Assembly: GCA_017871115.1 (NCBI GenBank)
Contig: JAFCIZ010000002.1
Coordinates: forward strand, 3,865,501-3,929,500
Source: Cunninghamella blakesleeana
Taxonomy: Eukaryota; Mucoromycota; Mucoromycetes; Mucorales; Cunninghamellaceae
DNA length: 64,000 nucleotides
Reading direction: 5' to 3'
In this document: positions 12,414 through 22,470 of the stretch, piece by piece
How the letters are laid out: each line of letters opens with the position of its first letter
Position numbering within the stretch: the first letter of the stretch is position 1
Notes under the pieces: generated by a model
What the model was told of the DNA's origin: nothing
Databases searched by the model: none
Seen by the model: only the letters and a program-made list of their open reading frames with translations
Position numbers and translations under genes: made by a program

Positions 12414-13409
12414 TTTTCTCTCTCTACATTGATGATGATATCAATCCTTTTACGTAGTTTTTTTTTTAAGATATGGTCTGATCTATAAAATCATAACTTG
12501 GGTCATTTCCTTTTCTTATTATTTTAATTAGCTTTTAGATCGCGATAATATATTATCTGAGATCCAATGATACATAAAAAATAATAAGACATATGTTAAT
12601 ACATCATGTATACAAGTTATTGTTATGAAACGCATATCTATAGTTCCTTTTACTTTATTTTATAGTAGCAATAATAAACACTCATTTGAATTAATTTTTT
12701 TATGATTTTATTTTATAATGACATATGATAACATATTCTTACAAGCTAAATCGTTATTTTTTTTATCATTTAATAGTGATAATCATTCATGATGACAAAC
12801 TATTTCTATCGTTCACGTTTATTATAATGACATATTTTTCTTCTTTTATCAATCGAACGCCGCCACTCTTTTTTTTAACACTAACAAAATTTTTTAAACT
12901 AAAAAATAAGATATTTCCAATCGATAAAATAATACATGTATAATAAGAGCTTCTATGATGTCATTGATTGATAAGTTCTTTCGGAGTACTTTTTCTCGTT
13001 TTAAAAAAAGATAAAAAGAAATATAAAAAAAAGGTTATTTTATGTACAAGTATTGATAACCATCGCTATTTTTCTTTCTTTCTTTCTTTCTTTTTATTAT
13101 TAAAAAATAGAAAAATTATATATTTAAAGTAAAATAAATATAAAATCTTAACTTTAAATCTATTATATGTGAAATCATGTGATTATGAGCGCATTCATAC
13201 ACTAGTTATTATATGTGATGAAAAAAGTGATAGATTATTTAATCTCCGAAGAGGCAGGGTCACAAATTCCGTTCAGGGCGTATTTCTATATAAAGTAATA
13301 GGCTCATAGCTATTTAATGCTCTCAACTTTTTTCTCTCTCTTCTTTTTTCTTCTTTTTCTTCTTCTTTTATATATATTTTATATTATATTATATTATTAT
13401 TTTAAAAAC
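12241..13409. other. Intergenic region with a CT microsatellite
   Basis: A pyrimidine CT/CTTT tract lies at about 12358-12425, and the rest is AT-rich. A GC-richer island at about 13185-13290 (GCGCATTC, CTCCGAAGAGGCAGGGTCAC, CCGTTCAGGGCG) lies 120-225 bp before the phosphatase start codon and is a likely promoter. A plus-strand open frame at 12725-12943 is Phe/Ile/Lys low-complexity and not taken as a gene. Confidence 0.55.
12358..12425. repeat. CT-rich microsatellite
   Basis: Runs of CT interrupted by TTTC cover about 68 bases in the TMEM242-to-phosphatase spacer. Confidence 0.9.
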
Positions 13410-15156
13410 ATGTCAGCAGAAAATACACCTAAAGAAGCTCTTTCACCTATTTCTACAACTAATACTAATCTTAGTACTCATGATTTAGCTTCTCAATTTG
13501 CTGCCACTCTCGGTCAACTTTCTCCTTCTCAACAAACTCCTTCTGCTGAAGAACCTACTACTTATCAAAGTAAAGACTGGGCTTTATTAAAAGATCCTGT
13601 CCTTCACAGTGAACGTTTAGATACTATCCGTCAAAAGAAAGGTTATATTATTGATATGGATGGTGTTATTTATCACGTAAGTTCACTCTAATATATTTTA
13701 AAAAAAAAAAGATATATGTACATGTAAAGGAAATATCAATATACGTATGAAATAGGAAATTTAATTTTATTATTATTATTACTATTATTGATACGTAAAT
13801 ATATAGGGAAACAACCTTTTACCTGGTGCAAAAGAATTTGTTGACTTTTTAATTAAAAACAATAAAAAATTCATCTTCTTAACTAATAATTCTGCTCCTA
13901 CTCCTCGTGAATTACAATCTAAATTATTCCGCCTTGGTATTGATGTAACTGAAGAAAACTTCTTTACTTCTGGCCAAGCTACTGCTTACTTTTTAAAATC
14001 TCAAATGCCTGAAGTAATTATCTTTATTTTGTTTTACTATTACTATTAAAATAAGGAGAAAAAGAAAAAAAATTGGATATATATATACATATTCATTAAA
14101 TGAAATACTATTTTTATTTTTAAAAAAAAACAATAGGGTGGTACTGTCTATTGTATTGGTGAACCCGGTCTTGCTTATGCTTTATATAATATGGGATTCT
14201 ATATGAATGATCATAATCCTGATTACGTTGTTTTAGGTGAAAGTGCAAGCTATAATTTCGAAAAAATCACAAAAGCTGTTCAATTAGTACAAAGTGGTGC
14301 TAAATTAATATCTAGTAACTTAGATATTGAAACTTTAGATTCTAAGGGTCGTAAAATTGTAAGTATTATTATATATAGAAAAGTAACTATTAAAAAAAAG
14401 TAGATTATGTTTATTTACTTTATATATTATATTGTTTAATATATAGCCTGCTACAGGTGCCTTTACAGCTTGTATTGAAATGGTAACAAAAACAAAAGCT
14501 TTCTATTGTGGTAAGCCAAGTGCTTTAATTATGAGATATGCCCAAAGAGTTCTTGGTTTAAGTCGTCATGAAACTTGTATTATCGGTGATCGTATGGATA
14601 CTGATATTGTTGCTGGTATCACTTCTGAAATTGATCCTGTTTTAGTGTTATCTGGTGTTACTGAAATGTCCGAAGTTTCAAGCTTTGCTTACCGTCCTTT
14701 TGTCATTTTAGGTGGTGTGTTTGAAATCCCTAATGATGATGAAAAAAATGTAGTGACTGAAAATGATTTAGAAGAAGCTGCTAGACGTGTAAGTATTTTT
14801 TTTAAATATATATGCTTATATAAATATATGTAGAAGATAGAGTATTAATTTCATCTCTTTTTTTTTTAAAAAAAATTCGTAGGCCTCTTTTCTTTAAATA
14901 ACTATTTTAATCTTATCATATATCTTATTACTTTTATTCCTTACTTTGTAGTTATTCGTTATTTATATTATTTTATCCTCTTTAAATTTTTTTTATAGAT
15001 TTATCATATAATTCAATTTTTATAAATATGCATTTTTTATTTTATATTATTTCATTTGATTTTATTTTGTTTGGTAGCATTTTTATTTTTATATAAATAT
15101 AGGAAGTAAACATCAAAATCTACATTGCCAATAATAAAGTTGATACTCCTAAATAA
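13410..15156 (+). CDS. HAD-superfamily phosphatase, NagD/4-nitrophenylphosphatase (Pho13-like) type
   Basis: Exons 13410..13676, 13807..14013, 14137..14358, 14447..14788 and 15103..15156 give 363 aa. The start is set at 13410; an in-frame ATG at 13317 would add 31 Phe/Leu/Tyr residues read from a T-rich leader and is rejected. HAD motif I is YIIDMDGVIY (nucleophile Asp ~82, acid Asp ~84) and motif II is FLTNNS. Lys in FYCGKPS and the acidic motif GDRMDTDI complete the site. The C2-type cap between them is that of NagD/PGP/Pho13. These enzymes hydrolyse small phosphate esters, notably phosphoglycolate and other toxic metabolic side products. The ~75-residue N-terminal extension is Ser/Thr/Pro-rich. 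The last intron (314 bp) is long for this window, and the last exon codes for only 17 residues. Confidence 0.92.
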
Positions 15157-15805
15157 TAATATTAATAATAGTAATTCTTTTTATAAATCTTTATATGAAA
15201 CAAATTTTATTATTTTAAATAAGAGATTAGAAAAAAATAATAGGAATAATAAAATATAAAAGACGGTATATACTAAAAAAGGAAATAATAGTTATATATC
15301 TCTAATGGCCAGTATGTTTACACTCTAGATAACTGCCAGTGCTGATATTTTTTTGTTATTCTTTAAAACTTAAAATACTTTTCATTTATTTTTCATTTTA
15401 TAATTTCAAATAATTCTTAGTTTTTTTATATCTAAATTATAAAAAAAGTGCAATGGAAATTTAATATAAAAAAAGAAAACAAGTAAAATAAACAATTTCA
15501 AATCAAATTTTTATCAGAAACTAATCAATATTTATATTTGTTTTATTAATGCCAATCGACTTACTATGCCTTTCTGGGAATAGCTAGTCAAAAACGTCTT
15601 TATGGTCAAGTACATCATACACAGCACATATTCTTGTAAATAATCAAATAGAAAAAAAACTAAAAAAGTTTATAAATAATATAAATATATATATAGTTTA
15701 TTCTTAAATACTGTATTAATATTTACCTAACTTGTTACCTGATTCTTGTAATTTCTCTGCCTTTTTTTATTTTTTGTTTTTTGTATAAAATGATTTATTT
15801 ATTAC
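15157..15805. other. Intergenic, no gene seen
   Basis: AT-rich spacer downstream of the phosphatase gene, with T-runs and A-runs. No open frame or structure stands out. Confidence 0.5.
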
Positions 15806-16216
15806 TTAAAACTTCATAGGGATCCTCGTTATAGGTCTCACTTCAATATGGATAGCTTCTTGAAAATAGGGAACTTCTTAAATGTGGTTTAATTCTTCTA
15901 TATAGGTATTTTCTCTGAAATAAAAGTCATTTTCTCTATTAGTATCTTCCCCATAATAAAGTCCACCTTCTACAAGAATATTTTATTTATAATAAAAATC
16001 TTTTATTTATATGGTATATTCACAGTAAAGACTTTCTTTATAATAAGGATATTCATCCATAGTATAGAGGATTAAGTTATTTCCAGAGTAGCTATAAATA
16101 ATTATAAATTTTAAAAAAATATACAGTAAAAAGGTTACTTTTAAAAATTTGTGAAAACTCTTTGTAAAATATCCCATATGCATAGGGCTAACCATATAAT
16201 CACTTCTTGGGGACAA
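15806..16216 (-). pseudogene. Tyr/Glu-rich orphan gene remnant with three in-frame TAA codons
   Basis: A minus-strand frame from an ATG at 16216 to a TAA at 15806 is interrupted at only three places, all TAA (16007-16009, 15983-15985, 15878-15880). It begins MSPRSDYMVSPMHMGYF and contains YTMDEYPYYKESLYCEYT, VEGGLYYGEDTNREN, DFYFRENTYIEEL and EVPYFQEAIHIEV. The bias to Tyr and Glu with repeated YY-x-E words argues against random translation. Each TAA is one base change from CAA or GAA. No family is recognised. It is most simply a decayed lineage-specific gene. An unspliced gene with introns covering the stops is possible, but no GT-AG pairs fit them. Confidence 0.4.
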
Positions 16217-16332
16217 TGAAATAGAAGGGGCGTTTTAAAATGGTGATTTTTTTTAGCTGTGATTTTTTTTCTTTCCTTTCTCTTTCATATTTATTTTTGT
16301 TATTTAGATTTACAAATTAACATTAATATATA

Positions 16333-17634
16333 ATGTCAAATTGGTTCGCTGTTTGGGAAAAAGGTATATAAGTTTATAAATAATTTTTTCTTTTTTAAAA
16401 TAGTAAATATAATAATTAACAAATAATAGATTTTTAGTTTATTGACAAAACTTTTTTTTTTCCTCTTTCCTCAATTCATGATAATATAGATGTTGATATT
16501 TCTTTAAATAGCTTTATTGAACGAGAATTAAATAATACAACAGCACCAGAAAGTTATCAACTATTTTTTAAAAATTTAAAACAGGAAATTGGAAAAATTA
16601 CCAACCATGTAGATTTATTATCTGAAGATCTTTTGAAAGCTAATGCAGAAAGAAATAACTATAAGGAATATTATATGACACTTAATGATAGTTATAATGA
16701 TGTAACAGAATTATACAAGAAAGAGCATTGGTTAAGATTGGAAAAGGAAACCTCTTTATTAGAAGCTTGGGGGAAAGTGAGCGAACAAAAGGAATTACTA
16801 AAAACAAAAGAAGAAAAAATAGAAAAATTAACAGCTGAAGTGGAATCGCTTACAAAAAAGCTAGAAACAGCAACAGCGCTAAGTAGTAACGACAACAACA
16901 ACAACAATAATAATAATAATACAAATACAAATACCAATGAAAATTATAATAATAGCAATCAGAGCAACAGCGATAACCAACTTGAAAGTGCAAATAATAT
17001 TGACGTCGTCACTACAGTACTTTCTGACAATTTTAATAATTTTACACAACGTTTACAATCTGTAAATTTCATACTGAAACGAGAATATGGAAAATTACAG
17101 GAAAATTATTATCAATCAATGAATTCCAATAAAATATTAACTCAACAAAACAAGGTATTGGAAAAACAATTATTACAAGCAGCACAAAAACGACAAACTA
17201 TGGAAAGTCAACTCGTTGAACAGTTGAAAGAAATTAATAATTGGAAAATCAAACTTGCATCTCAAGAAGAAGAACGTGCTCAAAATTTGACTATACTTAA
17301 AAAGCTTAATCAAGAACTAATTCATTATAAAGTGGTTTATTTGTGTTTAAATAAGTTACCCGAAGGTGTCAATCTTCTAAATAAACTTTCTAAAAATAAT
17401 GAATTACATCGAAGTATAAGAATCCTTTCTGAATTACATATGTCTCATACACAAGAACAACTACAATTACAAATTCATCTACTGCAACAACAACAACAGC
17501 AATATCAACAGACACAACCAGTAGGATCAAATAATGGTTCTCATGCAAATGATGGTTCAGTTATCACTTTACTTCCCTCATCATCTCCAACTGCACCTCC
17601 ATCTAATTTTAATCCAAATTACCGTCCTCAATAA
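16333..17634 (+). CDS. Hypothetical coiled-coil protein
   Basis: A 31-base first exon, 16333..16363 (MSNWFAVWEK), is spliced to 16490..17634, giving 391 aa. I do not recognise the family. Residues 25-125 form a long predicted coiled coil (KEEKIEKLTAEVESLTKKLE). A poly-Asn/Thr stretch (about 133-160) follows. A second coiled coil (about 170-310) has QQNKVLEKQLLQAAQKRQTM and LVEQLKEINNWKIKLASQEE. The C-terminus is a Gln/Ser/Pro tail. The layout suggests a scaffold or tether, for example in the cytoskeleton or membrane traffic, but nothing specific can be claimed. It ends 383 bp from the convergent alpha-SNAP gene. Confidence 0.8.
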
Positions 17635-17910
17635 TTTTTTTCAAAGAAAAAGAAAAGAGAATAATCTATTATATTTATCATTCTTTCCTTTGCTTTCTTT
17701 TTTTTAATAATAAATTGGTATACCCAGACTTTTTTTTTTCATTTATATATTTAAGTTTTCAACATGTTCGTTATTTTTATTAATATTATTATTAAGAAAA
17801 ATTAAAGAAAATTAAAGAAAAAGTTAATAAAATTTTATTACAAATAATTGTTTTTATATAAGTAAATATGTGTATTTAAATATTTTATTTTTAATATTAT
17901 TATTGTTTTG

Positions 17911-17948
<38 letters not shown>

Positions 17949-18017
17949 AATATTAGTTTTAATCATAAAAAGAAAAAGAAAAGGAAATAAAAGTGAAAAA
18001 AGAATAATATAATGAAT
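17635..18017. other. Convergent intergenic spacer
   Basis: Both flanking genes end here. It holds T-runs, a duplicated ATTAAAGAAA near 17800, and a TA microsatellite at about 17917-17945; nothing gene-like. Confidence 0.6.
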
Positions 18018-18336
18018 TTATCGAAGATCGTCAGAATCTACAGATTTTTTAATTTTCAATAAAATTGCAGTTTTCCAATTGTCCAATCTTGTTAATTTAT
18101 CGTAATCATATACTACTTGAGTGAATTGATCAATGTCTCCATTTTCAACACTTTCAACAATACCCTATTATATATATTATTTAGTAAATAAGATGTAAAT
18201 GATATTAGTATGTGTATAGATATACAACAGTCTATTTTGTGTACCTTGAGCAAACTATATTCACGAGTTGTTTCAAATGACATATCCATACTACAATAAC
18301 TATTCAATGCTTGTTGTGTTTTTACTAAATCCTATT

Positions 18337-18374
<38 letters not shown>

Positions 18375-19460
18375 TTTATTAATTTTATAAAAGTTGGCCA
18401 TTTTAATATATATATATATATATATCAGTTTTTAACTAATCGTTATTTTTACCCCAGTACATAAATGACATAATCCAGCTTTCAAAAAATATTCCTTTAA
18501 TGACCATTTTAATAAAGCATCATCCACTGAAGCAGCTGCTACCTTTTCAAATTTTTCAATAGCAACATTCAATAAATCTAAATCCGCGGCAATATGAGCT
18601 ACTTTCAATGTACATTTGTTGGCCAATCTAATTAATTATTAAAAAAAAGGTTACTATATAAAAATATACCCTTTCGTTTCTATTATGTATATATATATAT
18701 ATATATATATGTATTTTAAACGTTACGCAGGAGATTCATCAGCAGCAAATAAATCGGATGCTTGATTATAAGCATCATAGGCACCTTTTGCATTATCTAA
18801 TTCCCCTTCATATAATTCTGCTACTTCTTGATAATGTCGAGCTGCTGATCTAAAATTACCACCTTCTTGGTCAAGAATGATAGCTTCCTTTAAAGCATTC
18901 ACAGCGGCTATATAAATATATTAAAGACAAAAAAAAATTATTGTCGTTGAATAAAATAGAAATGATACATATTATTCACTTGGTATTTACTTATCTATTT
19001 ATAACTTATTTAATATTTTCCTTTTATATTATTGTTACCTTGAGGATCTTGACGTTTATAACATTTAGCAGCATTTTCAAATGCTCTTGAACCATCAAAT
19101 TTAGCACCCGATCCACGTTGATATAATTTAGCGGCTTCCGTAAATGCGTCACCTGCTTGGGTCCCTATATTTTATTATTGTTGTTGAAGAGAAAGTTGGT
19201 AATAAAATGAATTAATATCCATTCATAGATAAATAATGAAAAGTTAGATAAGAGATGATATAAAGAGTGTTTATTTATATGAGTATGCGTATATATTATT
19301 TGTTACATTGTTGTGCTAATTTAAACATATTGCCGGCTTTTTCGTAAATTTCTGCAGCATCTTCATATTTATTAGATGGACCAAAAAAAGACCAAGAATT
19401 TAATTTCTTTTGTGCTTGAGCTATAAGATCTTTTGCTTGTTGTTCAGAACCTCCTACCAT
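18018..19460 (-). CDS. sec17: Alpha-SNAP (Sec17), SNARE disassembly adaptor
   Basis: Six minus-strand exons (19307..19460, 19039..19164, 18727..18907, 18453..18627, 18245..18331, 18018..18164) give 289 aa, close to the ~292-295 of the family. The chain is alpha-SNAP from end to end. It starts EQQAKDLIAQAQKKLNSW. TPR-like helical hairpins follow, such as AAKCYKRQDPQAAVNALKEA and RSAARHYQEVAELYEG, then KAGLCHLCTGD. The tail is DNWKTAILLKIKKSVDSDDLR; the Leu before the C-terminus in this tail is needed to stimulate the NSF ATPase. The protein bridges SNARE bundles and Sec18/NSF to recycle SNAREs after membrane fusion. Five introns are all GT-AG. Start chosen as the first ATG, which gives the standard N-terminus. 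Confidence 0.97.
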
Positions 19461-19947
19461 CGTATATATATTTATATTTACTATTTATAGTTATAGGCTG
19501 TATATAGAGTTTGTAAATTGATATGTATATAAAATTATATTTTATACTAGTTCAAGTATTTAATATAATTTAAAATAAGTGAAACAAAATATTAAAATAA
19601 AAGAGATATTGAATATATATATATATATAATAAGTATATATATATAAGTTTTTTTTAAAAAAATGAGAGAGAAAAGAAAAAGGAATTAAAAAAAGTACAG
19701 TGCTCCGCTAAAAAATTTTTAAACACAAAAACCCTTTTTTTTTTACAAGTGATATGTATATACTAAATATGCACATTATTAAATAGTATAATAGCAAACA
19801 GCGTAATAAAAAATATGTTAAATATAATGTAACTAATAGGTTCTTTTAACAATACATTGTTTTTTTTATTATTATTTACTTTTTATATTTATTTTATTAG
19901 CTATATATATTTATTTAATAGATGACGTGTGTGTGTTGTTATATATA

Positions 19948-19992
<45 letters not shown>

Positions 19993-20061
19993 TTCGAAAG
20001 TTATATACTGTTAAAAAAGATTGAAATAAAAAAAAGAAATATATGTGATATAAAACTATTT
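19461..20061. other. Intergenic with TA microsatellites
   Basis: Spacer between alpha-SNAP (its promoter side) and the 3' end of the Sem1 gene. It holds TA arrays (about 19951-19984), homopolymers, and one GC-richer spot at 19699-19712 (CAGTGCTCCGCT) that may be promoter sequence for alpha-SNAP. Confidence 0.55.
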
Positions 20062-20541
20062 TTACATTTTCATTGCTTGAGGTTGTGCTGAAGTTTTTTC
20101 TAATTCGGCTCTATTATTATATAAAAAACAAAATAAATAAATAAATATATGTATTTTATAATATTACGTGTTTATATAACTACGTGTCCTATCCCCCTCA
20201 TTATTCACTTTTTTTTCCCTTTTATTATTATTAAATATTATTACTTTAATTGTTGTGAGAAATCATCTTCAATATCATCATCATCCCAATTATCTTCCCA
20301 ATAGTGTGTATCATCTTTATCTTCGTCTTCATCAGCCCAATCTATTATAAAAATTAATCATGAAATCCTTTAATCAGCACTTTTCAAATCCCTTTTTTTT
20401 TTTAATCTTTTAATTTTATATATTAGTACCTTCGGCATCAAATTCTTCAAATTCATCGTCTTCTTCTAAAGCACCTAATTGAGCAACTGTTTTTTTAGTA
20501 GGATCTTGTGCTTGTACTTGTGATTCAGTTTGAGTTGCCAT
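20062..20541 (-). CDS. sem1: Sem1/DSS1, 26S proteasome lid and BRCA2-type adaptor
   Basis: Three exons on the minus strand, 20430..20541, 20245..20341 and 20062..20110, encode 85 aa, too short to be noticed as one open frame. The sequence carries both acidic-aromatic boxes of DSS1/Sem1: [20 protein letters not shown] and [20 protein letters not shown], followed by the C-terminal helix LKAELE. This intrinsically disordered protein is a proteasome lid subunit, and also acts with TREX-2 mRNA export and homologous recombination complexes. It shares a short divergent promoter (191 bp) with the S-formylglutathione hydrolase gene. Confidence 0.95.
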
Positions 20542-20732
20542 TTTTATGTGGTTTTTTTTTTGCTTTATAAAAAAAGGAAAGAAAAAGAAAAGAAAATGAA
20601 AAAAATTAGAACTTAAAAAAATCCGGGGGTTTAAATTCTTTTTTCACCATATTTTTTTAACAATCTAAAAAAAATTTCTTTACCCTTTCTTTTACTTTTT
20701 TTTTTTTTTCGCAATAATAATATAATAAAAAA
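20542..20732. promoter_or_regulatory. Compact divergent promoter, Sem1 / S-formylglutathione hydrolase
   Basis: Only 191 bp separate two divergent start codons. In the middle (20623-20640) sits CCGGGGGTTTAAATTCTT, resembling elements at 1213-1240 and 22359-22377. T-runs flank it. Confidence 0.55.
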
Positions 20733-22217
20733 ATGTCTTTAAAGGAATTGTCACGTAATAAAGTCTTTGATGGCAATCTTGTTAAATATGAACATGTATC
20801 TAATGAACTTGAATGTAATATGAAATTTAATATATTTCTTCCAAAAGAAGCTCAACACCATTCTGTTCCTGCTATTTATTTCTTAAGTGGTTTGACGTGT
20901 ACTGAAGATAACTTTGTACAAAAAAGTGGAGCTATTGCTGAAGCTGCTAAGCATGGTATTGCTCTCATTGCTCCTGATACTAGCCCACGTAAATATAAAT
21001 AATAATAATAACAATATTACAATATATGCATCAATAAGTATATAGATAAATATTAAAGATATTCTACTGTTTTCTTCGGTTTTTTTTCACTTTTAATTTT
21101 TTTATGTTAGGTGGGGTATCTATTGAAGGTGATAGTGATTCCTGGGATTTTGGAACAGGTATTTCATTTATTATTAATATTGCTTTTCTTTTTATAATCT
21201 ATGTTATTTATTTATTTATTATTTAAATGTATATTCTATATTCTGTTTTAGGTGCTGGATTTTATTTGGATGCTACTTCTCCTAAATGGGCTAAACACTA
21301 TCGTATGTATTCATATATTACTAAAGAACTTCCCGATTTAATTAATAATCAATTACCTATTGTAAGCTTATTATATATATAAAAACTTATTTATTATTAT
21401 TATTTTTATTATTACTATTACGGCTTATTAGTTTATTTATTGATTTATTTTTATATTTATGAAAATATAGGATGGTTCACGCGTATCTTTAATGGGGCAT
21501 TCAATGGTAAATGATTGGTTATTGAAAATAAAAAAAAAAATTTAAGATTTTACTAAATATATAATACACAATTAAAATAGGGTGGCCATGGTGCTTTGAC
21601 AATTTATATAAAAAACCCAACTGAATACAAGGTAATAATATTAAATAAATATTAAAAATATATGAATTTAAAATAATGAATTACTCTAAGATATTGACTA
21701 ATACGTAAAATATTTTCATATTATATTATATTTTTTATTGATAGACTGTATCAGCATTTTCACCTATTGCCAATCCAATCAATTGTCCTTGGGGCCAAAA
21801 AGCATTTTCAAATTATCTTGGTAATGATAATAAAGATCAATGGAAAAAGTATGATACAGTTGAATTACTTAAGGAATATAAAAATCTTAACGTTGATGTT
21901 TTAATTGACGTGGTAAGTAATAATAATAATTATAACAACGAAAAAAAAAATGGATAATTTAGTTTTTCATTTTCATTTTCATTTTCATTTTCATTTTCAT
22001 TTTCATTTTCATTTTATTTATAAATACTAATTAGGGTACGTCTGATAATTTCTTGGAACGTGAGCTTAAAATTGATACTTTAAAACAAACAGTGGATGCT
22101 CTTGGATATACTTCTAAATGGAATATTAGATACCAAGAAGGCTATGATCATAGCTATTTCTTCATTTCAACTTTTATCGCCGATCATATTCAACACCATG
22201 TCAAATATTTGAAATAA
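20733..22217 (+). CDS. S-formylglutathione hydrolase (esterase D)
   Basis: Seven exons (20733..20988, 21111..21158, 21252..21361, 21471..21506, 21581..21631, 21745..21912, 22035..22217) give 283 aa, the normal length. The enzyme hydrolyses S-formylglutathione to formate and glutathione, the second step of formaldehyde detoxification. The alpha/beta-hydrolase triad is visible: Ser149 in the elbow GHSMGGHGA, Asp227 in DVGTSDNF, and His262 in EGYDHSYFF, near-identical spacing to human ESD. Other signatures are [12 protein letters not shown] and APDTSPRG. An intron splits the nucleophile elbow directly after GHSM. Another intron carries an eight-unit CATTTT array. Highly conserved and surely functional. 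Confidence 0.97.
21968..22015. repeat. (CATTTT)8 minisatellite inside an intron
   Basis: Eight perfect CATTTT units fill much of the sixth intron of the S-formylglutathione hydrolase gene, just upstream of the acceptor. Confidence 0.95.
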
Positions 22218-22470
22218 ATTATTAAAATGAAGTTTTTTTTTTTTTTGACAAAGCCTTAAAGTTGAATGACCAAATAAAACTTGATAAAATATTCATAATT
22301 ATTTTTTATGCTTTGATGAAAGGAATCAAAAACAATAAGATTGATAGATGCACTGAAAACGGGGTTTAAATTTTTCGTGACTAATAAATAAGAACTAAAA
22401 AATAAAAAAAATAGGTAATTTTTTTCTTTCTTCTTCCTCTTTTTTTTATATTTATTTAAAATATCAATCC

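Noticed and set aside
12725..12943. 72-codon plus-strand frame
   Set aside because: Phe/Ile/Lys/Tyr low-complexity in AT-rich DNA, no family, no conservation cue.
13317..13409. Upstream in-frame ATG that would give the phosphatase a hydrophobic N-terminus
   Set aside because: The 31 residues are a translation of a T-rich leader; the ATG at 13410 sits in better context and gives the usual soluble protein.
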